Counted from the stretch's first letter, positions 1 to 12,141 are shown. The stretch is 64,000 bases of DNA from Pomphorhynchus laevis (GCA_012934845.2 WNNJ02003240.1:124001-188000); one strand, 5' to 3'. The notes: a model not told the origin generated them from the sequence alone. A program made the numbers and translations.

Positions 1-12
1 TATAAATTTTTA

Positions 13-309
13 TACGTTGTTATCATTGAAGCCTGACGCGGAAGAACGGTAGCAAGTACCGTGTCGTGATCACAATGACTCATCAGTGTCAGATCGATCC
101 CACTACTGGTTGCAGAGGAGGACTGGCAGACGGCACACTAGTCATATGTATGAAGTACCAGAAAGAACACATGCACATGACTCTTGTGCCGTCTGCCAGT
201 CCTCCTCTGCATCCAGTAGTGAAAGCGATCTGACACTGATGAGTCATTGTGATGACGAAACGGTACTTGCTACCGTTCTTCCGCGTCTGGCCTCAATGAT
301 AACAACGTA
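13..309. mobile_element. Palindromic fold-back (MITE-like) element
   Basis: Two arms of about 145 bp are inverted copies of each other around a centre near base 161. The outer arm reads tacgttgttatcatt on the left and its complement on the right, followed inward by the gacgcggaagaacgg end sequence. The same ends and arm sequence recur at 47,644-48,410, so this is a repeat family and not a chance palindrome. No transposase is visible. The open frame that crosses it is a by-product of the repeat. Target-site duplications cannot be judged because the left flank is cut by the window edge. Confidence 0.85.
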
Positions 310-489
310 TTTCACGCGGATTGATCTTACTCTCTTTTGAAATTTTTATACTTTATTTCTTTCCCAAGACTTCTGTAGAATATGTAAATTAACAAAGGAG
401 GATAAGCCATGACAAGCCTGGATAAGACAGAACAATAACTGAAGATGATAAACTCATATTTGCTTGATCATCACATTCTTTTCAAAAAA

Positions 490-700
490 TAAGATAGAGA
501 AAACAACTGTTATTGTAGTGACTTGAGTAAGGGTTTTTCAACTGAGCTGATGTTGATCGTCGAAGCAGGAAGTGCATTCCACATGTCAGCGATAAGATCG
601 TTGATCGTTTGTAGACTGTTTGAAATGTAAAATATATTCGTAGATTCGGCCAAGACATGAACATGATGCGATAAATAGCAAATAAAATGTTCAATAACAA
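490..700 (-). mobile_element. LINE 3'-end remnant (C-terminal RT-ORF tail)
   Basis: The reverse strand reads a stretch like ADMWNALPASTINISSVE, which matches the usual C-terminal tail of CR1/Jockey-group LINE polymerases (W-N-x-L-P followed by a short SxxxFK-like block). Nothing upstream of the tail is preserved, so this is a short 5'-truncated fossil. Confidence 0.5.
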
Positions 701-1491
701 TTATTTATTATTAATTAATTTGTTATTGTTTAATTATTTAACTTTTATTTTGCATTATTTTTAATTTGCAATATAAAATACGTAGACACAGTTAGCTTAT
801 TTAATTTATACAAATCAATTTAAAGTGATCATTTTCCTACTCTAAAATATCTTATATTTGCTAATTTTAAAAGGAATTTATTAATTGTAATCATTTCAAG
901 GTAAATTTCAAGATAACTCGCTACTTTCGAAACTTAAAATTGAAGCCAACAACAATAATGACTTAAAAAGGATTTTATTAATTGTAATCATTTCAAGGTA
1001 AGTGATAACTCGTTACTTTCGAAACTTAAGATTGAAGCCAACATCAATAATAACTAGCTTTATTCATAGGAATCCCAGCCAATAGCATTATTATTAGTAC
1101 AGAACAAATTGAAAAGTTCCAAATTTCAAAATACTAGCATTAAACGAATTTTATGTTAAAGTCATTTTCCGTTATTTTTGCCTTGTGTTTTTTGGGTAAA
1201 AATAAATTACAAAATATTTTAAACAAAAATCAAATATTTTTGATTAATTTGACGTAAAGTATAAAAAGAATTTTATTCATTAGTTTAATTTGTCTAATCA
1301 AACAATCTAATTTGATTATTTAAATGTCAATTATTAAAAGAAATTAACAATTTAATATTTAAATTGTCTATTGATTATTATTAAAAGAATTTATCCATAT
1401 TTTTTGTTCATTTTTGGAAATGTAAATACACAATATACCAAACAGCAGCTAATGTTTAGTAATTAATTATAGATTAATTTTTTAAATTTTA
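701..1491. repeat. AT-rich upstream region with a ~97-bp tandem duplication
   Basis: This gene-free stretch precedes RpL18. Bases about 868-963 and 965-1,054 are diverged copies of one unit containing ttaattgtaatcatttcaag, followed by a GT-rich splice-donor-like string (gtaaat in one copy, gtaagt in the other) and then tactttcgaaactta. A non-coding first exon of RpL18 could lie here, but it cannot be fixed by eye. Bases 705-800 also resemble 57,090-57,200, sharing aaatacgtagac.cagttagct. Confidence 0.6.
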
Positions 1492-1499
1492 GATAAGCC

Positions 1500-2120
1500 A
1501 TGGGTATAGATATTGACCACAGATATGAGAGACGTGCAAGGCGCAAAAATCCACGTTCAAGAAACATATATCTGAGCATGCTGGCTAAGCTCTATCGCCT
1601 GTTGAGCAAGAAAACTACGTCGAAGTTTAATCAGATAGTATATAGACGACTTTGTCAGAGTCGAAACAATAGGCCACCGCTAAGTCTTAGCCGACTTATC
1701 AAATTGTATAAGGCAGCTAACAAGACTGAACGCAAACAAGCCGGAGATGCAGCCGTTCCTGCTATGGACAAAGAAATTACTAAAGTTGCTGTTTGTGTTG
1801 GAACAATTACAGATGATAAACGAATCTTCTTTGTTCCGAAAGTAAGGGTTTGCGCATTACGTGTTACCGCTAGTGCCAGAGCCCGTATACTAAAAGCTGG
1901 CGGACAAGTGCTGACTTTTGACCAGCTTGCACAAGAATATCCGAAAGGAGGTAAAGATTGTCTGCTTTTGCAGGGCCCTGTAAAGGCTAGGAAAGTTTAT
2001 AAGCACTTTGGTCTTGCTCCTGGTCAAAAATACAGCAAGACGAAACCGTATTCTATATCACATGGACCGAAGTTCGACAGGAACTGGAGGAAGCGTCGTG
2101 TTCACCATTTGAAGAAGTAG
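1500..2120 (+). CDS. RpL18: Cytosolic large-subunit ribosomal protein eL18
   Basis: This is a structural protein of the 60S ribosomal subunit. The 206-residue product carries eL18 hallmarks in order: MGIDI at the N-terminus, NRPPLSLSRLIK near residue 57, VGTITDDKR, VCALRVTASARARIL, LTFDQLA, and a C-terminal HFG-APG-x7-KPY block. An in-frame TAA lies two codons before the ATG, so the start is firm. A pyrimidine-rich tttttaaattttag ends 7 bases before the ATG, marking a 3' splice site of a 5'UTR intron or a trans-splice site. The protein is longer than the usual ~188 residues: about 17 extra residues follow LSLSRLIK, and the last ~25 residues diverge from the usual RGRKFERARGRR-type tail. A possible AATAAA lies at 2,302. 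The coding part is a single exon. Confidence 0.97.
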   Translation: MGIDIDHRYERRARRKNPRSRNIYLSMLAKLYRLLSKKTTSKFNQIVYRRLCQSRNNRPPLSLSRLIKLYKAANKTERKQAGDAAVPAMDKEITKVAVCVGTITDDKRIFFVPKVRVCALRVTASARARILKAGGQVLTFDQLAQEYPKGGKDCLLLQGPVKARKVYKHFGLAPGQKYSKTKPYSISHGPKFDRNWRKRRVHHLKK

Positions 2121-3265
2121 ACACTTGTTTTGACTTCAAAAATTACAAAATACATATTTGTTAGATATTTATATGTACTTTAGCTTTTTTAAAAGAGGGA
2201 ATTAAGCTTTCTTCTAACAGTTTTAAGTAATAGTTTTGCCTAAGGCTTAAAATGATCATTTTATATAAAAAGAACTCTAGTAAAATGTTGAATATGACTT
2301 AAATAAAAATATAATGGAAAATCTTTATGGATATTTAAATAATCAAATTACATATGAGGAAATATATAATTGCTATGTATTTAGCCTCCCGACTATTTAG
2401 GGTCTGGTCTAGGAATATGACTAGAAACCTAATATAATAGCAATTCCTTCTACAGTACCCATGATTCTGATATATATGCACTCAAACTCAAACTATATAT
2501 ATAATAGTAGTGCACGGATGTGCTGAGTATACAACGTTGGGTGTCCCAGTAATGGGACACCAATAATCTCCTTCCAACTTCATAAATTGTGAATATTTTA
2601 TTATTAAGATATTAGCGTATATCGACAGGAATGGTTTTAAGTTATAATATTTATCTTTGCATTAAAAGTCATTTTAATATTTTGAAATAAATGAATCAAT
2701 CTATATATATCATTTTAGAAATATTAAAAGGTATAAGTGATCCGAATTATAAAATTTGTAATGTATTAAGTAATCGACTCGTTTTAAGCGATTCCAGTAA
2801 AGTTTGTCCAACCCTTAATATTTCATCCTGATGAATTATAGCTTTATCGAAATCTATGATGCTTAAATTTGTTGATATATTTGCGGTTCATAGAATTGAT
2901 ATCCAAATAAATTGTAATCATGTATATTTGGAGGCAGTCTACTTTGGATAAATTTCCATTGATCGGGATTATTAAGCGATTAATAATTTAGCGTTATTAA
3001 TAACTTAGCATTTTATTATCATATTTAGGACGCTGATTTCCAATCATAAGATGATATATAATTCTTTGTAGCAGTGATCTATGCTTTCCGTGCACTCTAT
3101 TTGTACAGACATTTAAATTATCTTTATATATAGGATAAAGGGCTAATTATTTAGTCCTTTAGCAATATGTATGCCCTGTTTTGAAGTAAATAAGTATGCA
3201 AATTTAAAATATAAGTATATTTTTGCTACTGTATTTCGATTAAAATGTTTTGTATCAAATTGCAG
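2121..3265. other. Intergenic region between RpL18 and RpS25
   Basis: AT-rich DNA with the RpL18 3' end (AATAAA at 2,302) and the RNA-like dispersed repeat at 2,360-2,475. The remainder up to 3,265 presumably holds the RpS25 promoter and 5'UTR, but I see no clear motif beyond the splice acceptor caaattgcag ending at 3,265. Confidence 0.5.
2360..2475 (+). repeat. Dispersed repeat with possible stem-loop, copy 1
   Basis: This segment aligns over about 100 bases with 56,886-56,997. Shared landmarks are atgtattt.gcc.c, a ctat..t.ggg block, gaaacct.ata, ata.tagca.ttcct.ct and attctgata near the end. In the other copy the two ctgctatgtt/aacatagcag halves form a perfect 10-bp stem; here the stem is weakly kept. 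No tRNA, snRNA or rRNA identity is recognised. Confidence 0.4.
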
Positions 3266-3619
3266 ATGCCTCCTAAAGCTCAAGCTAAGACTTCGAAATC
3301 AAAGCCGGCCGCAAAGCCTATGGGATCCAGCGGAAAGCAGAAGAAAAAGAAGTGGTCGAAAGGAAAAGTAAGAGATAAGCTAAGCAATGCAGTACTCTTT
3401 GATCAAACAACTTTCGATAAACTATTGAAAGAAGTTCCTTCGTATAAGATGATTACTCCGTCTATTGTTTCCGAGCGTTTGAAAATTCGCGGAAGCTTGG
3501 CGAGAAATGGAATTCGCGAATTAGAGACTCGTGGATTAATAAAGAAGATTGTCTCCCATCATAAACAGCAAGTATATGCGAGGGCAACTTTAGCCAGTAC
3601 AGCTGCCAGTGATCCATAA
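3266..3619 (+). CDS. RpS25: Cytosolic small-subunit ribosomal protein eS25
   Basis: This is a component of the 40S ribosomal head. The 117-residue product has the lysine-rich N-terminal tail (MPPKAQAK, then [14 protein letters not shown]), followed by the winged-helix core with [36 protein letters not shown] and [15 protein letters not shown], all close to the animal family consensus and of normal length. The ATG follows directly after a 3' splice acceptor (aaattgcag), so translation starts at the first base of this exon and the upstream in-frame sequence is intron or outron. A longer reading from 3,245 is not used. An AATAAA overlaps the stop codon and another lies at 3,832. Confidence 0.97.
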   Translation: MPPKAQAKTSKSKPAAKPMGSSGKQKKKKWSKGKVRDKLSNAVLFDQTTFDKLLKEVPSYKMITPSIVSERLKIRGSLARNGIRELETRGLIKKIVSHHKQQVYARATLASTAASDP

Positions 3620-4029
3620 TAAATTAAATTTTGATTTAAAAAAATTCATTTCTTATTTTAGATTTAGATTTATTGTTTCATATTTTTCAGTGATTAGAAA
3701 ATAATTTTTCAGTTGTTATCAAATAATGTCGGTTAAGTTAAAAGTTAAAAAATTTAGCCAGTTGATGAACTTTCGAAATAATTTATACTTTTGTAAACTT
3801 TAACGATAAGACAAAGAACAATTATTTTTTAAATAAAGTCCATTAAACTGAGAGACTAATTGGGTATCATAAACTGTTGAAATGAAAAGAATATATTTGA
3901 AGTTTCATACTTTAACGAATTAAAATAGTGTTGAAAAAATGTTTTTGAAAATAACACTCACAATTTCTAAAGTTACAAATAGTTTTTCCTTAACATAAAT
4001 AAAATGTCCCATCGTTCATCAATTTCCTT
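3620..4029. other. RpS25 3' flank, AT-rich
   Basis: No gene seen. It holds candidate poly(A) signals for RpS25 (AATAAA at 3,618 and 3,832) and otherwise featureless AT-rich sequence. Confidence 0.5.
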
Positions 4030-4330
4030 TTATTAGACTACACTCGTCCCACATCTATCACTGCGCTCCCGTAATTCCGTCTTGATCTTCGTTCTCAATT
4101 ACCCTAACAACTACGGTCTCAAATTCTTCCTCGCCGCCACCCACTCGTTTGGAAGCATCTCCTATTCGACTTCCGCCGCGCTCCCTCTTTTATTGCATTC
4201 AAATGCCGCCTCCGTACCCACCTTCTCGACACATGATTTAGATTTTTGTTCTTTATTGTGGTCACGTAAGCGTGCTCCGTCACGCATTTGCCACGTAAAA
4301 ATTAAATCTTTATATAAGGAACATCTAGTA
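4030..4330 (+). mobile_element. LINE 3'-end fragment of the 28-30 kb family
   Basis: The + frame near 4,090 reads VLNYPNNYGLKFFLAATHS, a diverged relative of the VPNYSTSFGLRSFLVAAPLS tail of the LINE at 28.0-30.0 kb. Downstream, gtaagcgtgctccgtcacgcatttgccacg corresponds to that element's 3'UTR motif gtaagcgtgc...acgcatttgccacg. It is 5'-truncated and decayed. Confidence 0.75.
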
Positions 4331-6580
4331 TGCTTGATAGTGAAGCTAAACTTGATTGAAGGATAAATTTCAATGTTTAATATTGCAATATTACAATTTT
4401 AACTGAAGAGTTAAAGGTAAGCACAAAAGGGTAATTGTTTAAAGTACATGATTAAATCGTATCTTTATTATATCTGGTTGATTATATTGCTATAAATGAC
4501 TGCTAAATGATAATACGTTTTTAAATGAATAGTTTTAAGATTAAAGTAAATTCCTAATTATTTGAATTGCTTTAATAATTTAATTAATTTTTATTTCATT
4601 TAATGGACGGCAAACCGATAAAAATCTAACCATCTGATTTTATTGAGGATTTTGTTTTTGAAACTATATTTTTAAGACATTTTTAAGATATCTTTTAATA
4701 TATTTTTTAACTTAGAATATAACCCAGGTACTAGGTTAAATTTGATTAAAAAAATATTTGTAAAATTGGTAAGGGCTTCCCTTTAAGGGTTTTAACGGGA
4801 TGCTTATGTACTGAGTTATTTAAAATTTATGAAATTTATTGAAAAATTGTTTTCGAGTTAAAAATGCAAATTAAATAGCTGAAGCTCAGAGGCTTTTAAG
4901 ATCATAATTTGTATAAATGGCATCATATACATTTCATATCTCAACAACTAATATATCAGTCGATCACTCTACACGTCCGCTTTTATTGGCAATTAGATTG
5001 AATGAAAGACTTTCGTCTTACATTTTTTAAATTTAATTGAAATCATTTCTGATTTAAAATTAAATCAGCGTTGGTAGGGGGTTCAACCTTTAATTTGAAT
5101 TGGCTGAATTCTATCATTATCAATACAATAAAAATATTTTGTTATATTTATGATGATTATATGCTTTTAAAAGTCGACTAATTTATAAGAAACATCTATT
5201 TCACTATCCCCAGTTCAATCAATAATTAATTTCAGATGCTAAAATGTTTTTAATTTCTTTTCGGAGTACTGCAGTTTGAAAAACATCCAGACTGATATGC
5301 TTTACCAAATGCTTAATTAATTAATTAAGCATTTATTTACAGCATTTAATTCCAAATGCTGTAAAGTAATTTTTCTTAGATAAAAATTTAGAAAGCTTCT
5401 GTATAGAGTTAATCAAAACTTCGAAAAAAAACATTTTCAAGTTAAAAATTCAAATTAAGTAGCTAAAGCTCAGAGATTTTTAAGAATCGTATCATAATTT
5501 GATTAAATTCAACCATATACATTTCATATCTCAACAGCTAATATTCATAACGATTTTTTTAACTTTTTTACATAAATATCCAATTTTTCTCAAAATGAAA
5601 CATTGCGTTCAAGAATAGGCATCCGTTTTGCAAGAATTGTATCAAGATGCATTAGAGGATCAAGATCTGCCTTTCGTCACCCGGAAGGAATTTCATCAAG
5701 TCCGCTCGCCATCGTACAATGACTGTATTTTATCTAATTGAGTCTAGCCCTGCGTGACAGATTGTTTTTTTTACGCTGATTGATTCTTTTTTTCTTTTCT
5801 TTCTTTCTTGTAACAAATAATTGTCCGATTAAAACAGTCGATAATTATCCATAAAAAAAGCTTATGTCAGGGGCATCACAAAAAGAAAATAAAAAATAAA
5901 ATTAAATACCGTCAATAAAAACAAGAAATAACGCAGACTAATAGTCAAGCGTCCAGACGAAATTCAATTGCAAGATAATTCTTCAATTTTAATATATGCT
6001 AAACCTCGACAGCATCAGCTGGGAAGTTATTCCAATGTTCCACAAATCAATGTCATTTCGGTTCCATCTCGGTCTAAATCTGTGCATCAATTTTATTTTG
6101 TGCAAAATTATACTAAAAATGAAGTTGAAATTTCGAATTAAGCAGCTCGAGGGTATAGGATATCATGTACTGTAAAATAATTTATATTTGTGCCACCATA
6201 TGCATTTCATATCTTCACGACTAGTTATGTCAAAAAAATAATTTTTAATTATTTGTGAAAAATTCATTTTTTCTTGAAATTTGATATTGTGTCATTTTGA
6301 TTATCTTTATCCAAACCTTCAAAATATAGTGAAGTAAATATTTACTAAAATATTAAGGTTCAATTAGCACCAGTTAAGAATATATTTAAATTTTAATAAT
6401 TAAAATTTTATTTATCTTTGAATTTTATCTGGATACGTACAAATTAGGAAAATAATGTGTGTATAATATTTAGCACCCATTTTAATTCTACACTTTAGTA
6501 TTATTATTTTGTCGACAACATTACGAACACGGCTCAAAATGTACACTGTACATTACCAAATAAAAATAAAAAGATCAATC
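4331..6580. repeat. Gene-free AT-rich region with three dispersed repeat copies
   Basis: Three relatives of one ~110-bp repeat lie at about 4,845-4,955, 5,425-5,560 and 6,115-6,240. Each contains a gttaaaaat/aattaa.tagct.aagctcagag-like left part and a right part close to catatacatttcatatctcaac. A perfect palindrome around aaatgcttaattaatt lies near 5,310. No host gene is seen. Confidence 0.6.
5770..6110 (-). mobile_element. LINE 3'-end fragment (C-terminal tail and 3'UTR)
   Basis: The reverse strand near 6,060-5,970 reads FVEHWNNFPADAVEV and then KLKNYLAIEFRLDA, the standard C-terminal tail of a CR1-like LINE polymerase. The T/A-rich sequence to the left would be its 3'UTR. An internal stop and the lack of any RT core mark it as a fossil. 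Confidence 0.65.
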
Positions 6581-6589
6581 CAAATTAAA

Positions 6590-8326
6590 AATAATTCGCC
6601 GTTTGAATAGGTTATGTGAAGCTGAGTGAACAGTTTGCTCGCTAAAACGATTTCATTGATTAACAATTCTTTGTCCAAATTGAATTGTTTTGGTCCGTAC
6701 AATTCGGCGACGACTGAGATAAAGGGAATGACCTCGCAAAGTTTGGGTAAATACAATATTCAACAGTCTACGCAGAACGTGATGTTCTTTATGAAATATC
6801 TTCCACGTCAGGCACATCTCGCAAATCGCGAAGATTGCATACAGAAAGCATATCCAGAGCCCTAGTCTGTCTCCATGTAGAAGTCTTACCGAATTAACGA
6901 GCATTGTAGCCCCGACGCAGCACAATTTCCAAGTCAAGTGGATTCATCAACCGTTCTAGGATATGAACATCGTGATGCATACAGTAAATAACTGAGAATG
7001 AATGCATTTGCAAGTGATTTAAATAACTAAGGATTTCAAAAACTGAACATTCGGAGAATCAGACCTACAATACGCATAGCTTTAACACATACATAATCAG
7101 TGTGTCAGCGGTAGACAAATCGTTAGCGATCCATATACCAAGATCCTTTACGTTTGAAACTATTTCGGTGAGCTGACCATCTAGATGATATGTTGACTCA
7201 GGAGCATTATTACGTGAACGTATACGCATGCAAACACACTTCGATACATTGATAGACAATTTGTTCGAGCATGCTCACTTAGAAACGCTGTAAATACCTG
7301 ATTGAATGATACACATATCTAAATTCGGCCTAATTGCTCGCCAAATTTTAAGATCATCCACATACAAAAGTGAATCTGAACTCAGGATACCAGGTTAATC
7401 GTTCACATAAATACAGAATAGCAGTGGACCCAATACCAAACTTGAAGGGGGTATCGATAAGAGAAAATACCATTAGCCCTTACTTGATACGAGCGGTGTG
7501 ATATGAGATCACATACCCAGCGAATAATGATAAAATCGATATGCAATGCCTGTATTTTCGAATCAATATACCATGACGAACAAAATCAAAAGCCTTCGAG
7601 AAATCAAAAATACGTCGACATTGAATCCTTCATCTACTAGGTAAACCCAACATTCCTGGGCTATCAAAAGGTTCGCCACAGTCGAGTGATTTTCCGAAAG
7701 CCATGTTGATTATGGCACAATAACCTATTAGTATCTAGGTAGTTGTTGATTATACCACACAATATCCTCTCCAATATACGGCAAGATACACAAGTCAAAC
7801 TCACAGGTCTGTAATATTTCACAGAACATCGATACCCTCTTTTGTATAATGGCCTTAAGATAGAGCATTTCCACACATTTGAAACTCGACCAAGATAGAT
7901 AGAAGCAATAAAGACTCAATACAAAGGAACGATGATAACGTTGGTAAGATTCTTTAAGTATATTGATGGAAGGAGATCAGGACAGATAGAACCAGATGAT
8001 TTGAGTTTCTTGAGCTCCGTTATCACATCATGAATATAAAACATTCGAATAATATCATAAATTGATCAACAGTAAGAGAAACCCATTTAGAAATGAATGT
8101 TAGAAACCGGTATTAGAAATTTACAACCCAAAGCAGTGATCATATCAATGTCGTGAACTAGATTGCATTTATTGTTATCAACGATGGAACTAATATTATT
8201 AACGTGACTCTTAAAATTAGAATAGTTGAATAATGATATAGGATCGCGTATAGACAGTTTTGCTAATATTTCTTCAAATTGACATTTTTTCAAACGCTTA
8301 AGATATGTGAAGGCATTTCTAATATT
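6590..8326 (-). mobile_element. CR1-like LINE, RT half and C-terminus (decayed)
   Basis: Read on the - strand, successive blocks match a non-LTR reverse transcriptase. Near 7,870-7,690 there is MWKCSILRPLYKRG followed by YYRPVSLTCV, ILERIL and HNQHGFRK. Near 7,250-7,100 there is LNVSKCVCMRI followed by the V-KDLGI block. The tail RGHSLYLSRRRIVRTKTI with WNRLSEQTV lies at about 6,740-6,600. Frames change between the blocks. The 5' part continues to the right through the tandem array to an endonuclease piece at 10,310-10,480. Confidence 0.85.
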
Positions 8327-10309
8327 TTTAAATGAATTATAGTCTATTAGTGGTTTAGAAAACCTAACGAATACCGACTTTTTTTTAATTTGAGAGTATA
8401 TTTTCGATCCTTATCAAACCAAGGACTGTGATGTGTTCGTATCCTGGCTACCTTACGAAGATTAAATCGTAGAAGCAATCCATGCAGAACTGATTAAAAC
8501 TGATACCATTATATCTCAGCTCAAACTGTTAAGGGATCAGACCAACATATACTGGATAGAGATCGATGGACTAATTCAAAGACAGTTTTGAAGCATTACA
8601 ATATATTGGAACAAGGTTTAGGGTGCGACAATATATGTCGCACCCTAAATGAATTATATGTTGTACACTTTAAATATTATATTATACACTTTAAATGAAT
8701 TATATAGTCTATTAGTGGCTTAAAAAAACTAACGAATACCAACTTTTGTTTTAATTCGAGAGCTTCTTTTAGATCCTTATCAAACCAAGGACTGTGATGT
8801 GTTAGTATCCTGGTTACCTTACGGAGAGTAAATCGTAGAAGCAATTCACGCAGAAATGATTTAAACTGATGCCATTATATCTTAACTCAAACTGTTAAGG
8901 GATCAGACCAACATATACTGGATAGAGATCGACGGACTAATTCAAAGTCGGTTTTGAAACATTGCAACATATTGGAACAAGGTTTAGGGTGCGACAATAT
9001 ATGTCGCACCCTAAATGAATTATATGTTATACACTTTAAAATTATATTATACACTTTAAATGAATTATAGTCTATTAGTGGTTTAGAAAACCTAAAGAAT
9101 ACCAACTTTTTTAATTTTAGAGCGTCTTTTTGATCCTTATCAAACCAAGAACTGTGATGTGTTCGTATCCTGGCCACCTTACGACAACATATTGGAACAA
9201 GGTTTAGGGTGCGACAATATATGTCGCATCCTAAATGAATTATATGTTATACACTTTAAAATTATATTATACACTTTAAATGAATTATAGTCTATTAGTG
9301 GTTTAGAAAACCTAAAGAATACCAACTTTTTTAATTTTAGAGCGTCTTTTTGATCCTTATCAAACCAAGAACTGTGATGTGTTCGTATCCTGGCCACCTT
9401 ACGAAGAGTAAATCGTAGAAGCAATTCATGCAGAACTGATTAAAACTGATACCATTATATCTCAACTCCAATTGTAAAGGGATCAGGCCAACATATACTG
9501 GATAGAGATCGATGGACTAATTCAAAGTCAGTTTTGAAGCATTACAACATATTGGAACAAGGTTTAGGGTGCGACAATATATGTCGCATCCTAAATGACT
9601 TATATGTTATACACTTTAAATATTATATTATACACTTTAAATGAATTATAGTCTATTAGTGGCTTAAAAAACCTAACGAATACCAACTTTTGTTTTAATT
9701 CGAGAGCGTCTTTTCGATCCTTATCAAACCAAGGACTGTGATGTGTTCGTATCCTGGCAGCCTTACGAAGAGTAAATCGTAGAAGCAATCCATGCAGAAC
9801 TGATTCAAACTGATGCCATTATATCTTAACTCAAACTGTTATGGGATCAGACCAACATATACTGGATAGAGATCGATGGACTAATTCAAAGTCAGTTTTG
9901 AAGCATTGCAACATATTGGAACAAGGTTTAGGGTGCGACAATATATGTCGCGCCCTAAATGAATTATATGTTATACACTTTAAATATTATATTATACACT
10001 TTAAATGAATTATAGTCTATTAGTGGTTTAGAACACCTAACGAATACTAACTTTTTTATTTGAGAGCGTCTTTTTGATCCTTATCAAACCAAGGACTGTG
10101 ATGTGTTCGTATCCTGGCTACCTTACGAAGAGTTAATCGTAGAAGCAATCCATACATAACTGATTCAAACTGATGCCAATTTATCTTAACTTCAAATGTT
10201 AATGGATCAGGTTAACATATACTGGATAGAGATCGATGGGCTAATTCAAAGTCAGTTTTAAAGCATTGCAACATATTGGAACAAGGCTTAGGGTGCGACA
10301 ACATATGCG
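8327..10309 (-). repeat. ~360-bp tandem array derived from the LINE interior
   Basis: The anchor gatccttatcaaacca recurs at 8,406, 8,772, 9,132, 9,352, 9,716 and 10,076, giving spacings of 366, 360, 220 (one shortened unit), 364 and 360. Each full unit carries, on the - strand, part of the LINE linker between endonuclease and RT (RIRTHHSSWFDKDQKDALK and FELV.RSLSSICWSD) plus non-LINE filler with two tacactttaaat repeats. Each full junction has an inverted repeat tttagggtgcgac-7 nt-gtcgcaccctaaa. Units differ by scattered substitutions, so the array is not brand new. Confidence 0.9.
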
Positions 10310-10480
10310 AGAAATTTGAGTCGAAACAGAGTACACAATAGTCTGAGTTGCCAAGAGGATCCAAATGCGTAACATTATTGATAATGTATTTTTTATGTAA
10401 GACACATCGAGTAAAAACGATGATTTTTAGGGAAACGTGAACTCTAACATGCTGAGTAAGGTCTAAATTTGATTATCGAA
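10310..10480 (-). mobile_element. Endonuclease-domain end of the same CR1-like LINE
   Basis: The reverse strand reads THLDPLGNSDYCVLCFDSN, the typical end of an AP-endonuclease domain (D-P-L-G-x-S-D-H). It lies directly upstream, in LINE orientation, of the linker that forms the tandem array, so it is the 5' remainder of the element at 6,590-8,326. Confidence 0.7.
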
Positions 10481-11474
10481 ACAGAACATGAAATTAAAAT
10501 GCATGGAAAGTAGTTAACAATGACTTGGAAGGTAAGGGGCATAGCAATCCATGTGAGATGGAGTAGATTTTGAATTTTTAAACTATATTTAGCTTATATT
10601 TCTTATTATAATAGTAAACTTATTTAGATGACTACTATTTGGAATATTAGACTTCTTGTGAATGTTCTATGCAAATATGAAACAAAATTAGACGAAAGCC
10701 TACAAGAGCTAGGCATCACATTGCTTAAAATCTTAGAAATTATAAAGAATAATAGACGGGAATATTAAGAAAGAATATTTTTGTAAATCATAGAAAATGA
10801 GCAGTATTTTCGATGTTCAGATAGTGGACGGCATAAAATATAAAATCATTTCAAACAAATTAATAAAAAAAATTAAAAATTAAATTATAGAAATATAAAT
10901 ATACTTTTGCTTTGATAATTTGTAAACAAAAATTAAAAATGAATGATTAAATAACCATCATAAATTATTGCTACTGGATGAAATAGTGGGAATTTAAAAA
11001 CATTTTGATTATCAAAATTCTGAATAATGATATTTGCTCTATATTTTAGTATGTACTTCATCACACTATTATCGAACGTTTGGACAAAGTACAAATTAGG
11101 AAAATAATATGTTTCGATTAGATGAAAACCACACACGGTTCGAACTCAATAACGATTATTAGCTATCAAGCGATGGTAATATTCTACCTAATAACGAGAG
11201 GATGGAACCGTAATTGCGGATAACACCGTTGAATGATAAGAAATGCCTGGATATAATTAAGGGTATGTTTAGTATTACAGCAATATATCAAATATAACGC
11301 GTTCCAGACTGCTAAATCACTAGACCATTATAAGTTCTATATAAATTACTGATTTAAAACATGTTGGATTTTTATATTTGGATTATAATTGGATTTTTTA
11401 TTTTTCAATCAAAAGCATGATTGAAATATATGACTTTTATCATTAATTTACAACAGTGTATCCATGATTAAGTA
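10481..11474. other. Gene-free AT-rich stretch
   Basis: No coding signal, repeat family or RNA gene is recognised apart from short AT-rich runs and one short shared string with 6,420-6,480 (tacaaattaggaaaataat). Confidence 0.4.
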
Positions 11475-11977
11475 GATGAATCACATTACACATTCAGATG
11501 TTAATTATTGCAACTAGAAATTACAACAAAAGTATTTGATACTTAAATTTTGTTGATGTGATACAACATTGTGAATTTTATCTTATTCACAATATCTAAA
11601 TTTTTTAATGTACATCGCTGAGTGTTACATCATATATATCAGTCAATGTTTGACTGATATATTTAAAGATGCCACTGAAACTTTATCCTGATTATATAGA
11701 CCAGCATTCTCGAGAGACCAGCAAGTCGAGAAGTAATTGGGGCGATGATACACCCCCCACCATGCCCGTTTCAAACTCTTTATAACAATTTCTATCAAAC
11801 TGACAAACTTTCACACATTGAAATCACGCTATATGTTTCGCTCGTCACCTTGCACATTCTCGGTGACGCCAATCTCGATGTATTTTGAACATATTTGATT
11901 GTGTGGAACTTAATCGTACGGGGAGCGACACCTCGTTTGAAGTTCGAATTATATGATCGCTCTTCCAACACCTACAA
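11475..11977. repeat. Repeat block X, copy A
   Basis: This block begins gatgaatcacattacacatt and ends ccaacacctacaa, and matches 23,847-24,349 base for base with few substitutions over about 503 bases. It includes a hairpin at 11,634-11,662 with arms atatatcagtcaa and ttgactgatatat. No open frame is shared that looks like protein. A related short string (gattatagagaccag.gttctc) recurs in the 164-bp spacer that follows. Confidence 0.9.
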
Positions 11978-12141
11978 TTATAGAGATTATATAATTAGTC
12001 TCTATATCTCGATACAGACAATTAATCTCGATTATAGAGACCAGTGTTCTCTAGTTAAATTTGCTTTTATTACTTTTCGAATTTATATTTTATAATTTTA
12101 GCAATATTTATATTTAGCAATATTTTCGGGTAGTAGAAAAA

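Noticed and set aside
86-340. Open frame across the left palindrome as a gene
   Set aside because: It runs through both arms of an inverted repeat and has no independent coding signal.
6626-6865. Short + strand open frame opposite the LINE C-terminus
   Set aside because: The - strand matches a LINE tail (RGHSLYLSRRR...), so the + frame is a shadow.
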